A stretch of 39,766 nucleotides of DNA from PMNU01 sp035480575 (GTDB lineage: Bacteria > Patescibacteriota > Saccharimonadia > Saccharimonadales > UBA4665): assembly GCA_035480575.1 (NCBI GenBank), contig DATIHR010000032.1, positions 1-39,766 of the forward strand, written 5' to 3'. Shown here one piece after another: positions 1-7,453 of the stretch. The number at the start of each line of letters is the position of its first letter. Within the stretch, counting starts at the first letter, position 1. The notes under the pieces are model-generated. The model made no database searches. It saw only the letters and a list, made by a program, of their open reading frames with translations, and was not told the DNA's origin. Both the position numbers and the translations under genes were made by a program.

Positions 1-1
1 C

Positions 2-394
2 AGTGCCAGCAATACTGGTAATCTTTTATATCTCAACTCGAGTGGCGTGAGCTCATCTGCCACAGGGCTCAGGATCGTGATTGCCGGTAGCGGCTTAGCA
101 GAGCTCATCGACGGAGCTGTTGCGTGGAAAAGCACTGCCTACACAAGCACCGGAACACAAAATAATGTGACATTTAGTAAGAGTACATCGACGGTACGCC
201 TTAATCCGGCCTCGGCACTAACAATTACCGGCATTGTGGCTGGCAGCGATGGCCAACTTTTAACGCTCTGGAACGCCAGCTCCAATACGGTCACGCTTGC
301 CGATGCCAACTCGGGCAGTAGTGCGGCCAATCGGTTGAGCACGGGCAGCGGTATTAATGTATTGCTGGCGGCTGGCGCGACGGCGATTTTGTAA
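2..394 (+). CDS. Surface/fibre-like protein, upstream half (5' end outside window)
   Basis: The frame is open from base 2, so the N-terminus lies outside the window. The visible 130 residues are rich in Ser, Thr, Gly, Ala and Asn, with a beta-strand-like alternation typical of secreted fibrous or phage-tail-like surface proteins. No catalytic motif is seen. The frame ends at TAA 392-394, but the same frame continues after it through YDGTSAVWRMM into the 422-901 reading frame. An ATAILQYDGTSAVWR-type continuation would be natural, so the TAA looks like a CAA (Gln) codon changed by one transition. I read 2-901 as one interrupted gene. Family assignment is not possible beyond a repetitive surface protein. 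Confidence 0.6.
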   Translation, partial: SASNTGNLLYLNSSGVSSSATGLRIVIAGSGLAELIDGAVAWKSTAYTSTGTQNNVTFSKSTSTVRLNPASALTITGIVAGSDGQLLTLWNASSNTVTLADANSGSSAANRLSTGSGINVLLAAGATAIL

Positions 395-421
395 TACGAC
401 GGCACGTCGGCTGTCTGGCGA

Positions 422-901
422 ATGATGACCAGGCCGGCCACAGCCCCGTCTGTACTGCTAGCGACTACGTCGGCAGCGCAAACGACAGGTATCAGCAACG
501 GCGATCCTGTTAAGTTCGACACGGTAACGTATTCATCGGGTGCGGATATTAGCCTGACAGGCGGAACATATACCTTTAATCTGAAGGCTAATCATCCATA
601 TATCCTTAACGGGCAGGTAAATACGGCAAACTTCAGTACGCTCAATGTCAACGCGTACGTAACCGCGGCGTGGTATGACACCACAAGCACGGCGACGCAG
701 ATTGGCCAGACGTGTACCACGTTGAGTGTGACCGATACACTTCTGGGCAGCGGCGGTTCGCCGGTATGTATGACGGTCTTTGCACCCACGGTAGACTCCA
801 CGGTGCAGTTGCGCATTACCGGCGTGTCAGGGCTGAATCAGCTTGGTAGCAGTAATGCAATGCCAACGGCAATTTTACAGGAATTAAGTGGCGCTCAATA
901 A
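422..901 (+). CDS. Surface protein, downstream half (jelly-roll-like C-terminus) after in-frame stop
   Basis: It is in the same frame as 2-394, separated only by the TAA at 392-394. The ATG at 422 has no Shine-Dalgarno and no signal peptide, so independent translation is doubtful. The 159 residues (if the 422 start is used) contain a beta-rich domain (YTFNLKANHPYILNGQV ... VQLRITGVSG ... AILQEL) resembling the TNF/C1q-like jelly-roll ends of CPR surface proteins; that resemblance is from pattern only. It is followed 16 bp later by the membrane protein at 918. It is most likely the C-terminal half of a nonsense-interrupted surface gene, or of an intact gene with a sequencing or strain polymorphism. 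Confidence 0.6.
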   Translation: MMTRPATAPSVLLATTSAAQTTGISNGDPVKFDTVTYSSGADISLTGGTYTFNLKANHPYILNGQVNTANFSTLNVNAYVTAAWYDTTSTATQIGQTCTTLSVTDTLLGSGGSPVCMTVFAPTVDSTVQLRITGVSGLNQLGSSNAMPTAILQELSGAQ

Positions 902-917
902 GCAAAGGGGGTGGGTA

Positions 918-1340
918 ATGGCGCGGCGAAATAGCATAAGCGAAGAATACACTGGTTCACAAGAGGAGGCGGCAAGACGACACCGCACGCGTCTAAGGGG
1001 CGGTTCGTTGGTATTGGCGGGGCTGTGCTTAGTGCTCGCCGTAGGGTGTAGCTGGTTCGGCTGGCAATTGCGGGCGCAAGCCAATCAGGCAACGGCAAAT
1101 CGTCCCGAAACGATAGTGGGGCAAGTAGCTAAACTTATAGACCTGCCAAAGGGCGAGACACCAACAATCGCCACCGTACAAGATAAAGCGAAGTTGAAAG
1201 ACCAAGCCTTTTTTGCAAACGCCCAAAACGGTGACAAGCTGCTAATTTACGCCCAGGCCAAAAAAGCGATTATCTACCGCGCGACCGATCACAGAGTAAT
1301 CAACGTAGGTCCCATCGCCATTAGTGCCCCTAACAAATAG
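918..1340 (+). CDS. Single-pass membrane protein with extracytoplasmic domain, unknown function
   Basis: 140 residues. The N-terminus is charged (MARRNSISEEY), then one hydrophobic helix at about residues 33-53, then an outside domain of about 85 residues ending in KAIIYRATDHRVINVGP. The ATG at 918 is chosen because AAAGGGGG lies just upstream; a GTG at 888 overlaps the previous gene and has no SD. The domain (DKAKLKDQAFFANAQNGDKLLIY) belongs to a type I have seen in many Saccharibacteria membrane proteins, but I know no function. It is co-directional with the surface gene and ends just before a strong hairpin. Confidence 0.75.
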   Translation: MARRNSISEEYTGSQEEAARRHRTRLRGGSLVLAGLCLVLAVGCSWFGWQLRAQANQATANRPETIVGQVAKLIDLPKGETPTIATVQDKAKLKDQAFFANAQNGDKLLIYAQAKKAIIYRATDHRVINVGPIAISAPNK

Positions 1341-1344
1341 TTGT

Positions 1345-1381
1345 ACACCATATACAAAGGACGGACCTTTGTATATGGTGT
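1345..1381. terminator. Bidirectional hairpin between convergent genes
   Basis: A perfect 16-bp inverted repeat (1345-1360 with 1366-1381) has a 5-nt loop ACGGA. It lies exactly between the convergent genes ending at 1340 and 1381, and its last base is the first base of the dehydrogenase stop codon. There is no U-tract on either strand, so it may be a weak intrinsic terminator or an RNA 3'-end protecting hairpin. Confidence 0.7.
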
Positions 1382-2568
1382 TAGTCGTTGGGGCGGATGA
1401 CTACTTTAGTTACACCGTGTTCGCGTTTGTCGCAGCGTTCGTAGTATTCGGGCGCTTCATCGATGCCAATGTGGTGGCTTACAATGGTGCCCGGGTTGGT
1501 CTGTTCAGCGATTATGGTTTCGCGTAGGAACGCATTGTATTTTTTAACAGGGCATTGGCCCATACCAATGGTAATACTCTTGTTCCATATCATACCTAGA
1601 GGAATGGGGTAGGTGCCTTTCTTGGCGAGCGCATTGTTTCCGCCGGGGTCTTCTGGGGAGTACACCCCAATGAGCCCTACGGCACCGGTTGGTTCGACAA
1701 CCTCGGCGAGCGCCTCTATGACTTTTTCGTGATCTTCGTGCGTTGGGTCTGCAAAATCCAGTGCCTGACAGCCGACCGCATCAATGCCCGAAAGAACGCC
1801 CAGCATTCTATCTTCGCCAGGGTATATGGCTTGGCTGCGGTACTGCTTGGCAAAGTTGGCTATAAACTTGGCTGGGTTGTTTTGGGTGAAATTAATGGGA
1901 ATGGCACCAAGTTCTTTGGCTTTTTGTAGTCGATCTTCGTGACAATCAATGACGTATACGTGCGCCGCGCCTATGAGCCTGGCGCTCATAACCGATAACA
2001 GACCCACTGGCCCGGCGCCGAATATGGCCACTGAATAGCCAGTGTTAACCTTAGCAAGTTCGCAGGCGTGCAAGGCGCTCGGGAATATATCGGCCAGCAT
2101 TAGAAAATCGTCTTCATGCGAATCGCCTGGTGTGCCTGGTAGCTTAAGGGCGTTAAAATCCCCGTACGGCACAAGCACCTTTTGGGCTTGGCCGCCGCGG
2201 TATGGGCCCATGCCCGAAGAACCAAACGCCGCTCCGGTAGCATTGGGATTTAAGAACAGGCAAGCGTTCGTCCAGCCTCGTACGCAGTTAAAGCACTCGC
2301 CGCAGGCAATGTTAAACGGTAGCACCACTCGGTCGCCCACCTTAAGTTGCTGTACGGCGTCCCCGACGGTTTCGACTACGCCCATGATTTCATGGCCAAC
2401 AACTGTGCCGGGTTCTACATTAGCGCGACCCTCATATATGTGCAGGTCACTACCGCATATAGCGGCAGAGGTAACACGTACGATGATATCTGTGGGTGCG
2501 GTAATCTCTGGGTCTTCGACCTCTTCTACGGTCATTTTGCGTGGGCCTTTATACACAACAGCCTTCAT
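1381..2568 (-). CDS. Zinc-dependent alcohol/formaldehyde dehydrogenase (MDR family)
   Basis: 395 residues, typical for medium-chain Zn dehydrogenases of the glutathione-independent formaldehyde dehydrogenase type. Visible motifs: catalytic zinc ligands Cys38 (AICGSDLH) and His59-Glu60 (VGHE), a four-Cys structural zinc lobe (C89, C92, C95, C103), and a Rossmann motif FGAGPVGLL for NAD(P). The long insert with PGEDRMLGVLSGIDAVGCQALDF-like sequence is typical of the FdhA-type branch rather than simple ethanol dehydrogenases. The expected role is cytosolic NAD-linked oxidation of formaldehyde or a small alcohol/aldehyde. The start has a good SD (TAGGAGG) 7-8 nt upstream. The exact substrate cannot be read from sequence. 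Confidence 0.88.
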   Translation of the reverse strand: MKAVVYKGPRKMTVEEVEDPEITAPTDIIVRVTSAAICGSDLHIYEGRANVEPGTVVGHEIMGVVETVGDAVQQLKVGDRVVLPFNIACGECFNCVRGWTNACLFLNPNATGAAFGSSGMGPYRGGQAQKVLVPYGDFNALKLPGTPGDSHEDDFLMLADIFPSALHACELAKVNTGYSVAIFGAGPVGLLSVMSARLIGAAHVYVIDCHEDRLQKAKELGAIPINFTQNNPAKFIANFAKQYRSQAIYPGEDRMLGVLSGIDAVGCQALDFADPTHEDHEKVIEALAEVVEPTGAVGLIGVYSPEDPGGNNALAKKGTYPIPLGMIWNKSITIGMGQCPVKKYNAFLRETIIAEQTNPGTIVSHHIGIDEAPEYYERCDKREHGVTKVVIRPND

Positions 2569-2678
2569 GTGTGCCTCCTAGATGTTTGTAAGTAGATTCA
2601 CCCCTATAATGCACCGGAGGTAAAAATGAATCTGTTAGGAATATTACCTAGATGATATATAGTTCGCTGCCTTAGGGA

Positions 2679-3398
2679 TTACCAGCGTACGATAGGCACG
2701 TAATCTTCGCGTAATGCGGTTATCAGCATCTGAGCCATGGTGCTGTCTATGGTGGTGGCGGCCATACCGAGCTCCATAGCCTGGGCGGCATCGGTTGCTG
2801 CTGCTTCGGCGCGCAGGCCCTCGGCTTTGGCTATGTCGCCTGGGTCGTCGCGTAGTGTGGCAAACCGCATCCCCAATGCGCCGAGACTGCGTTGGGCTGC
2901 TCCATGTGTGGGAAGGTCCTCAAATACTTCAATGACTACATCTTCCGGTAGAGCCTCGAAGTTTAAGGTGCGTGCGGCCGCTAACGCTTCGTCGTCTTCG
3001 TCGTACTCAAGCAGGCTAAACATTTTGGCGAGCACATCGTCTTCCTCAAGGCCATGATAATCGGCTGTTGCCATAAACATGTCGTAAATCTTTGGTCGGT
3101 GTATGCCCATTACTAATGATGCTATATGCATTTTTTCGGAACTGCCATGTAGCAGTTCGTCGCGGACCGCGGGGTTATACTTGCACCAAATGGGAGGGCC
3201 TCCGGCCTTATGGTTGGCTTGCGCCATATGGCCTTTCTCTATGTTTGGTGTTGCCAGCTTTGCTTGCCGCAGCAGGTTTGCATTGGAACCCCATGGGTCT
3301 TTGCCGCCGTGCAGGGCAATATTGACCACTTCCACAAGCAGTGCGGCGCTCTCGGCCCTGGTGGCAGGCTGGGGGTTATCTAGTGTTTCGCGGCTCAT
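2679..3398 (-). CDS. Hypothetical protein, unknown function
   Basis: 239 residues if started at the ATG at 3398, 4 nt after the stop of the upstream gene (3403-4119, minus) with GAGG directly before it; a longer frame to 3488 would overlap that gene deeply and is less likely. No signal peptide or membrane helix. The protein is mainly helical and acidic in the middle (EEDDVLAKMFSLLEYDEDDEAL). It shares a GPPIW motif with its upstream neighbour, which hints at a related pair. No family recognised. Confidence 0.65.
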   Translation of the reverse strand: MSRETLDNPQPATRAESAALLVEVVNIALHGGKDPWGSNANLLRQAKLATPNIEKGHMAQANHKAGGPPIWCKYNPAVRDELLHGSSEKMHIASLVMGIHRPKIYDMFMATADYHGLEEDDVLAKMFSLLEYDEDDEALAAARTLNFEALPEDVVIEVFEDLPTHGAAQRSLGALGMRFATLRDDPGDIAKAEGLRAEAAATDAAQAMELGMAATTIDSTMAQMLITALREDYVPIVRW

Positions 3399-3402
3399 TG
3401 CC

Positions 3403-4119
3403 TCAATTGTACCAGGGGTCGGGCATAAAGTTGCCGTCTCTAGACAGGCGTGGTGTAAACGGCTGGCCGGTCGCGAGTGTTGCTCCAACGCTTACGAAGA
3501 ATTTTTGCCAGGTTGCCAGTATGGGCTGTTCGTTGGCACTAAGTTCAAGGTTAAACGCAGCGCGGTTTACCAGCAGGTCGCCGTCTACTGGCTTGTCGGT
3601 GCTACGCGGTACTAGTACGTCTTTGCCGCGGAGATTGTTGGCTGGCAAGCGTACGGAAATAAAATCAAAGTCTACCATTTTTCCGGTAGCTAGCAGGCCA
3701 AGCCCTCGTATCTGAACGCCGTGTTCTATGGTTTGCATCGTCTCCATTTGTCTGTCGTACCGCTCCGTGGTGCGCTTTGCTGTGCGGAGGCTTGCAAGAT
3801 GCCAGATTGGTGGACCATACGTTATAACATCATGGGTGTGGACCCTGCCTGCGAAGGGGCTCGGCCTTTGCCATACTGACTCTGCCGTTGCAACAGTGCG
3901 GGTGTTTGGCTCGATACCGCTGGAGAGTAAAAATGTTGCCAGGTCCGCTGCATCGGCTGCAATAGCCTCCGCTACTTTGGGTACCAGACGTTGCCTTGCG
4001 GCATCTACAGGCTCGCTTCCGCTGGGCCGTGGAGTAGCGGCGTTTTGTTGCATTTCAAGAATTCTGCCCGCCACCGCTTCTGTAAAGTTCATACCTAGTC
4101 CCTTCAAATATGTCTCCAT
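3403..4119 (-). CDS. Hypothetical protein, first gene of a two-gene unit
   Basis: 238 residues, cytosolic by appearance, no known motif. The start at 4119 is preceded by AAGG about 6 nt upstream. A candidate promoter lies on the minus strand: -35 TTGGCC and -10 TATTAT with 16 bp spacing, the -10 at 4135-4140. The next gene starts 4 nt after its TGA, so the two are probably co-translated. It contains YGPPIWHLASLRT, with GPPIW shared by the downstream gene. Function unknown. Confidence 0.65.
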   Translation of the reverse strand: METYLKGLGMNFTEAVAGRILEMQQNAATPRPSGSEPVDAARQRLVPKVAEAIAADAADLATFLLSSGIEPNTRTVATAESVWQRPSPFAGRVHTHDVITYGPPIWHLASLRTAKRTTERYDRQMETMQTIEHGVQIRGLGLLATGKMVDFDFISVRLPANNLRGKDVLVPRSTDKPVDGDLLVNRAAFNLELSANEQPILATWQKFFVSVGATLATGQPFTPRLSRDGNFMPDPWYN

Positions 4120-4184
4120 AGTAAGACCTTGTTGATAATAAACAAAATGATAGCCTGGCCAATAGGCGGCGGTTACAGTAACTG

Positions 4185-4213
4185 TATAATGAGGCTAATG
4201 CTTAAAGGAGGGG
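4185..4213 (+). promoter_or_regulatory. -10 box and strong SD of the DUF1003 gene
   Basis: A perfect TATAAT (4185-4190) is followed by AAAGGAGGGG (4204-4213), 6 nt before the ATG at 4220. No convincing -35 is seen. This is one of the SD-led genes that contrast with the leaderless genes elsewhere in the window. Confidence 0.6.
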
Positions 4214-4219
4214 CCTAAG

Positions 4220-4705
4220 ATGGCGATCAATGCCAACAAAGAGATAGAAAGGTTACGGGCAACTGAGGACAAAATATCAGATAGTATTACCGCTTTCGCC
4301 GGTACCGTGCAGTTCGTCTATATCCATTCACTGTGGTTCGGTTTTTGGATAGTAATCAATTTGGGAATCTTTGGTTCGGCATTTGTATTTGACGCATTCC
4401 CATTTGGGCTGCTGACGCTTATTGTTTCGCTTGAAGCTATCTTTTTATCTACATTTGTGATGATTTCCCAAAACCGGCAAGCGGCAGCCGCCGAGATCCG
4501 TTCTGAACTTGACTACAAAACAAACCTGCAAGCCGAAAAAGAGATAGACATTATTATGCGCGCGCTGCAACGAATGGCAGAAAAACAAGGGGTCGACTTT
4601 AAAGATCTGGAAGCCGACTTAAACACGCTGCGTAAAGAAATTAAAACATCACACAGTGCTCAGCAGCATACTGGGCGGCAGAAACGACGGCAAGTAAGTC
4701 CCTAG
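4220..4705 (+). CDS. DUF1003 family membrane protein
   Basis: 161 residues. The arrangement is that of DUF1003: a short N-terminal helix (EIERLRATEDKISDSITAFAGT), two closely spaced membrane segments (about residues 33-55 and 60-83) with the family-like VYIHSLWFGFWIVIN and PFGLLTLIVSLEAIFLSTFVMISQNR, then a cytosolic coiled-coil-like tail (about 95-145). The molecular role of DUF1003 is not established. The SD is strong. The gene lies 19 bp upstream of the sortase and on the same strand, so they may share a transcript. Confidence 0.85.
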   Translation: MAINANKEIERLRATEDKISDSITAFAGTVQFVYIHSLWFGFWIVINLGIFGSAFVFDAFPFGLLTLIVSLEAIFLSTFVMISQNRQAAAAEIRSELDYKTNLQAEKEIDIIMRALQRMAEKQGVDFKDLEADLNTLRKEIKTSHSAQQHTGRQKRRQVSP

Positions 4706-4724
4706 CGATTGCTAAGATACATAC

Positions 4725-5363
4725 ATGCAAGACAAACGCTTTGCAGTGGCACTTGTCGTACTCGGCGCGGGTTTAGCGGCTCTGTCTATTGGTATACTTT
4801 GGCACGATCACGGCTCAAGTCCTCAACCGCCGCCGCAGACCCACTCATCGCGGGATGCGCCGTCTTCAATCAAACCTACTGCACAGGCAATTGCCGACTA
4901 CACTGTTCCGGCGGCCAGCCCTAAATACATTACAATCCCGCGGATCGGCGTTACTAATACGAGGATTATTACACTTGGTTTGACCAAGAGTAGCCAAATT
5001 GCCGCCCCGAACAATATTCATGACACCGGCTGGTACAACGGCAGCGCGAAGCCAGGGCAGGAGGGCGCAATGTTCATATACGGTCACGTCTCAAGTTGGA
5101 CTGCCAACGGCGCCTTCCACGATCTTAAAAAACTCAAACCCGGCGACCGGGTGGCTATTACCCGCGGCGATAATACGGTTTATAGCTACCGCGTTGTATC
5201 CACCGAGGTCTATCCGTATACCCAAGTAGACATGAATAAAGTGCTCTCACCGATTGATCCAAAAACTCCAGGCTTAAACCTTATGACTTGTACTGGCAAA
5301 ATCATCAAGGGTACGAGTGAATTTAGTGAGCGTCTAGTCGTTTTTGCGACGCTGCAAACGTAA
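4725..5363 (+). CDS. Sortase (class E/F-like transpeptidase)
   Basis: 212 residues. An N-terminal membrane anchor (about 7-26) and a Pro/Ser-rich linker precede a sortase domain from about residue 66. The catalytic triad is visible: His121 (IYGHVSS), Cys189 (LMTCTG) and Arg203 (FSERLVVF). Sortases cleave an LPXTG-like signal on secreted proteins and join them to the cell wall, working outside the membrane. Likely substrates in this window are the proteins ending at 5334 (APSTG), 25946 (LPSTG) and possibly 26610 (IPNAG). The 3' end overlaps the convergent substrate gene by 30 bp, beginning right after the Arg203 codon. The short domain and the absence of class A/B insertions suggest class E or F. 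Confidence 0.9.
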   Translation: MQDKRFAVALVVLGAGLAALSIGILWHDHGSSPQPPPQTHSSRDAPSSIKPTAQAIADYTVPAASPKYITIPRIGVTNTRIITLGLTKSSQIAAPNNIHDTGWYNGSAKPGQEGAMFIYGHVSSWTANGAFHDLKKLKPGDRVAITRGDNTVYSYRVVSTEVYPYTQVDMNKVLSPIDPKTPGLNLMTCTGKIIKGTSEFSERLVVFATLQT

Positions 5364-7355
5364 ACCCGCACCGAGCAAAAGCACCGCGACGACTGCAAGT
5401 GCCATGGCTGGTTTAGAAGTTTGTCGTGGTGCACCGTACCCAGTGCTTGGCGCCTGGGCGGCTATGCTTTGGGGGTCAAGCGCTGGATCGTAGGCTGTCC
5501 AAATAAAGCCTGGACTGGAAGTGGCTACAATGCGCGACCCATTCGCCGACATAAACACGGCGTACCAAGATTGGACGCCAGGGGGATCAATCCACGTTAC
5601 ACCGTAGTCGTTCGACGTCCAAATATCACCATCCCTTTCGAGCGCCACCATGTATTTGCCGTTACTCGACATCGCGATACCATACCAATTTGCATAACCT
5701 GCCGAACTCCGGTCCACCCAGGTAACCCCATAATCACTAGACGTCCAAATATCACCCCCATTGGCGGTCGCTGCTAGATGCGACCCGTCGCTTGAGGAGG
5801 CCAAGAAGTTCCAATCATGAGCCCCGGCCGAACTCCGGTCCACCCACGTAACCCCATAGTCACTCGAAGTCCATATATCCCCGCCGAAATCTACTACCGC
5901 CAAGTGCGACCCGTCATTTGAACTTGCGGCAGTCCCCCAGTTACGAGTACCGGCACTCGCTCGGTCCACCCAGGTAACCCCATAATCACTAGACGTCCAA
6001 ATATCACCACCGTAGTCCACTGTAACCAGACGAGAGCCGCTTGCCGATGACGCAATACCTTGCCAATTACGTGTACCCGCCGAACTCCGGTCAGTCCAAG
6101 TCGCTCCATAGTCACTCGAAGTCCATATATCCCCGCCGTAAGCAGTCGCCGCCAAGTGCGCCCCGTCTGCCGAAGAGGCAACGCCCACCCAGTTGTGCGA
6201 GCCCGCCGAACTCCGGTCCACCCAGGTCGCACCGTAGTCGTTCGACGTCAAAATATCACCACTCCAAACAGCGCTGACCAGGTATTTCCCATCACTCGAT
6301 CCGGCAATCCCTTGCCAGTCGGTAGACGGCGCTGACGTTTGCTTTGTCCAGGTGTAATTATCTGTGCTGGTCGCCGGGCAGCTGCCAGTGAGGTTTCCAA
6401 TGAGCGATCCGCCGCTGCCGCCCGATCCGGCGGACTTAGTAATCGTGTAGCCACAGCCAACCGGCCGGCTCAAGAATATTGCGTTCGCATTATCTAGGTC
6501 AATTGTAGCGTCGCCCGTAAGCGTAACCTTTCCGGTAAAAGTCAGCGTGCTGGTGCCGCTGCCGGTAAAGTCGTGCAAGTTAATGGCGCCGTTGTTGCCA
6601 CCGCCATCACCAATTAACGTAATGTCATTGTCGAATGTGTAGCTGTTCGAGGTATTATAGCTTTCCTGCAGTACGGCATCGTCGTTTATCGTAATGTCGG
6701 CGGTGCCTAAAGCGTCTGGTTGGGCAACGTTAAAAATCAACCGGGTGTCACTGATATCTATATGGCCGCTGAAGTTAGGGCTATCGGCATCAAAGAAGGT
6801 GAATGGGTGGGTGGTTGTGCTGATTGTTATCGTTCCATCCCCCACAAAAGGCGATTCCATGTCTATACCTTGCGATCCGTTCAGCGTCAGGTGATAGCTA
6901 CCAATGTTTAAGTCCTTTGAACTAGTGCCAATGCTCGGGGAACACCCCGTTGCGGTAAAACTTTGGTCGGCCGATAAGGTAATGCCAATATCTAACGAGT
7001 TAAAGTTGCATGTAGAATCAGAAAACCCGTTGGACAAGGTTATGTCGTTGCCCATGACCGTATAATTATGCGATCCACCGCCAGTGAACGTAATAGAGCC
7101 CACCGACAAGTTTGAAATATTGTTGTTCAAGATCTTGTTGCTTGCAAGACTAGTGGTGTCAAAAATTAGATTATCCCCGTTTTGGGGTCTGGTGCCGTTA
7201 CAGCTGCTCCAGTTGCCGGCTGTGTTCCAAGAAGTGTTAACTGCGCCGGTCCAGGTACAGTTTGCGCCAGCTGCGTATACCGGGTGGGACGCACTTAGTG
7301 CAACAAAAGCCAATGCCAGAGATACTGCTGTCCCTACAACGTTTTTGATTTTCAT
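5334..7355 (-). CDS. Secreted seven-repeat Asp-box beta-propeller protein with sortase-type C-terminal signal
   Basis: 673 residues with the ATG at 7355, which has GGAAG upstream and a clear signal peptide (about residues 1-26, cleavage near VYA|AG). A start at 7568 would add residues before the signal peptide and overlap the neighbour. About residues 28-310 are beta-rich, Gly/Asn/Thr-rich and autotransporter-passenger-like (NLSVGSITFTGG, SGTSTLTFTGKVTLTG). About 320-620 hold seven 42-residue repeats, most with the Asp-box SxDxGxTW (SSDYGVTWVD), consistent with a seven-bladed propeller of the sialidase/BNR fold. No sialidase Arg triad can be assigned, so binding rather than hydrolysis is likely. 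The C-terminus is APSTGYG, a hydrophobic stretch, then QRRKND: a sorting signal. The partner sortase is convergent. Confidence 0.88.
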   Translation of the reverse strand: MKIKNVVGTAVSLALAFVALSASHPVYAAGANCTWTGAVNTSWNTAGNWSSCNGTRPQNGDNLIFDTTSLASNKILNNNISNLSVGSITFTGGGSHNYTVMGNDITLSNGFSDSTCNFNSLDIGITLSADQSFTATGCSPSIGTSSKDLNIGSYHLTLNGSQGIDMESPFVGDGTITISTTTHPFTFFDADSPNFSGHIDISDTRLIFNVAQPDALGTADITINDDAVLQESYNTSNSYTFDNDITLIGDGGGNNGAINLHDFTGSGTSTLTFTGKVTLTGDATIDLDNANAIFLSRPVGCGYTITKSAGSGGSGGSLIGNLTGSCPATSTDNYTWTKQTSAPSTDWQGIAGSSDGKYLVSAVWSGDILTSNDYGATWVDRSSAGSHNWVGVASSADGAHLAATAYGGDIWTSSDYGATWTDRSSAGTRNWQGIASSASGSRLVTVDYGGDIWTSSDYGVTWVDRASAGTRNWGTAASSNDGSHLAVVDFGGDIWTSSDYGVTWVDRSSAGAHDWNFLASSSDGSHLAATANGGDIWTSSDYGVTWVDRSSAGYANWYGIAMSSNGKYMVALERDGDIWTSNDYGVTWIDPPGVQSWYAVFMSANGSRIVATSSPGFIWTAYDPALDPQSIAAQAPSTGYGAPRQTSKPAMALAVVAVLLLGAGLRLQRRKND
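5470..6350 (-). repeat. 126-bp tandem repeat array encoding propeller blades
   Basis: The Asp-box segment recurs at 5585, 5711, 5837, 5963, 6089 and 6215, exactly 126 bp apart, with a degenerate copy at about 6341 and a last blade towards 5470. GGTCCACCCA starts at 5711, 5837 and 6215 (shortened to GGTCCACC at 5963), and the units are highly similar at DNA level. This suggests recent amplification or gene conversion between blades. Confidence 0.9.
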
Positions 7356-7382
7356 AGCACTTCCACCACCACTGCTAATAAA

Positions 7383-7425
7383 ACGGTTCTGTATATCAAT
7401 ATACAGTATGCACAGGTTTTGGATA
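7383..7425 (-). promoter_or_regulatory. Promoter and palindrome upstream of the propeller gene
   Basis: On the minus strand TTATCC, 17 bp, TATATT precede the ATG at 7355. The -10 lies inside an 18-bp near-perfect palindrome at 7389-7406 (CTGTATAT / ATATACAG arms around two bases). This could be an operator or an mRNA hairpin. Motif evidence only. Confidence 0.4.
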
Positions 7426-7453
7426 AGGGAATCGGAGACGCTTTGCTTGTCTA

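Noticed and set aside
392..394. TAA read as a sense codon (recoding)
   Set aside because: All other genes end normally at TAA, TAG and TGA; CPR recoding known to me concerns TGA only. A nonsense change or error is simpler.
2626..2655. Nine-codon plus-strand peptide MNLLGILPR with GGAGG and an upstream TATAAT
   Set aside because: It would be transcribed into the opposing gene with nothing to regulate on that strand; likely chance.
5470..6350. CRISPR array from regular repeats
   Set aside because: The 126-bp units are coding, in frame and lack unique spacers; they encode propeller blades. No cas genes are present.
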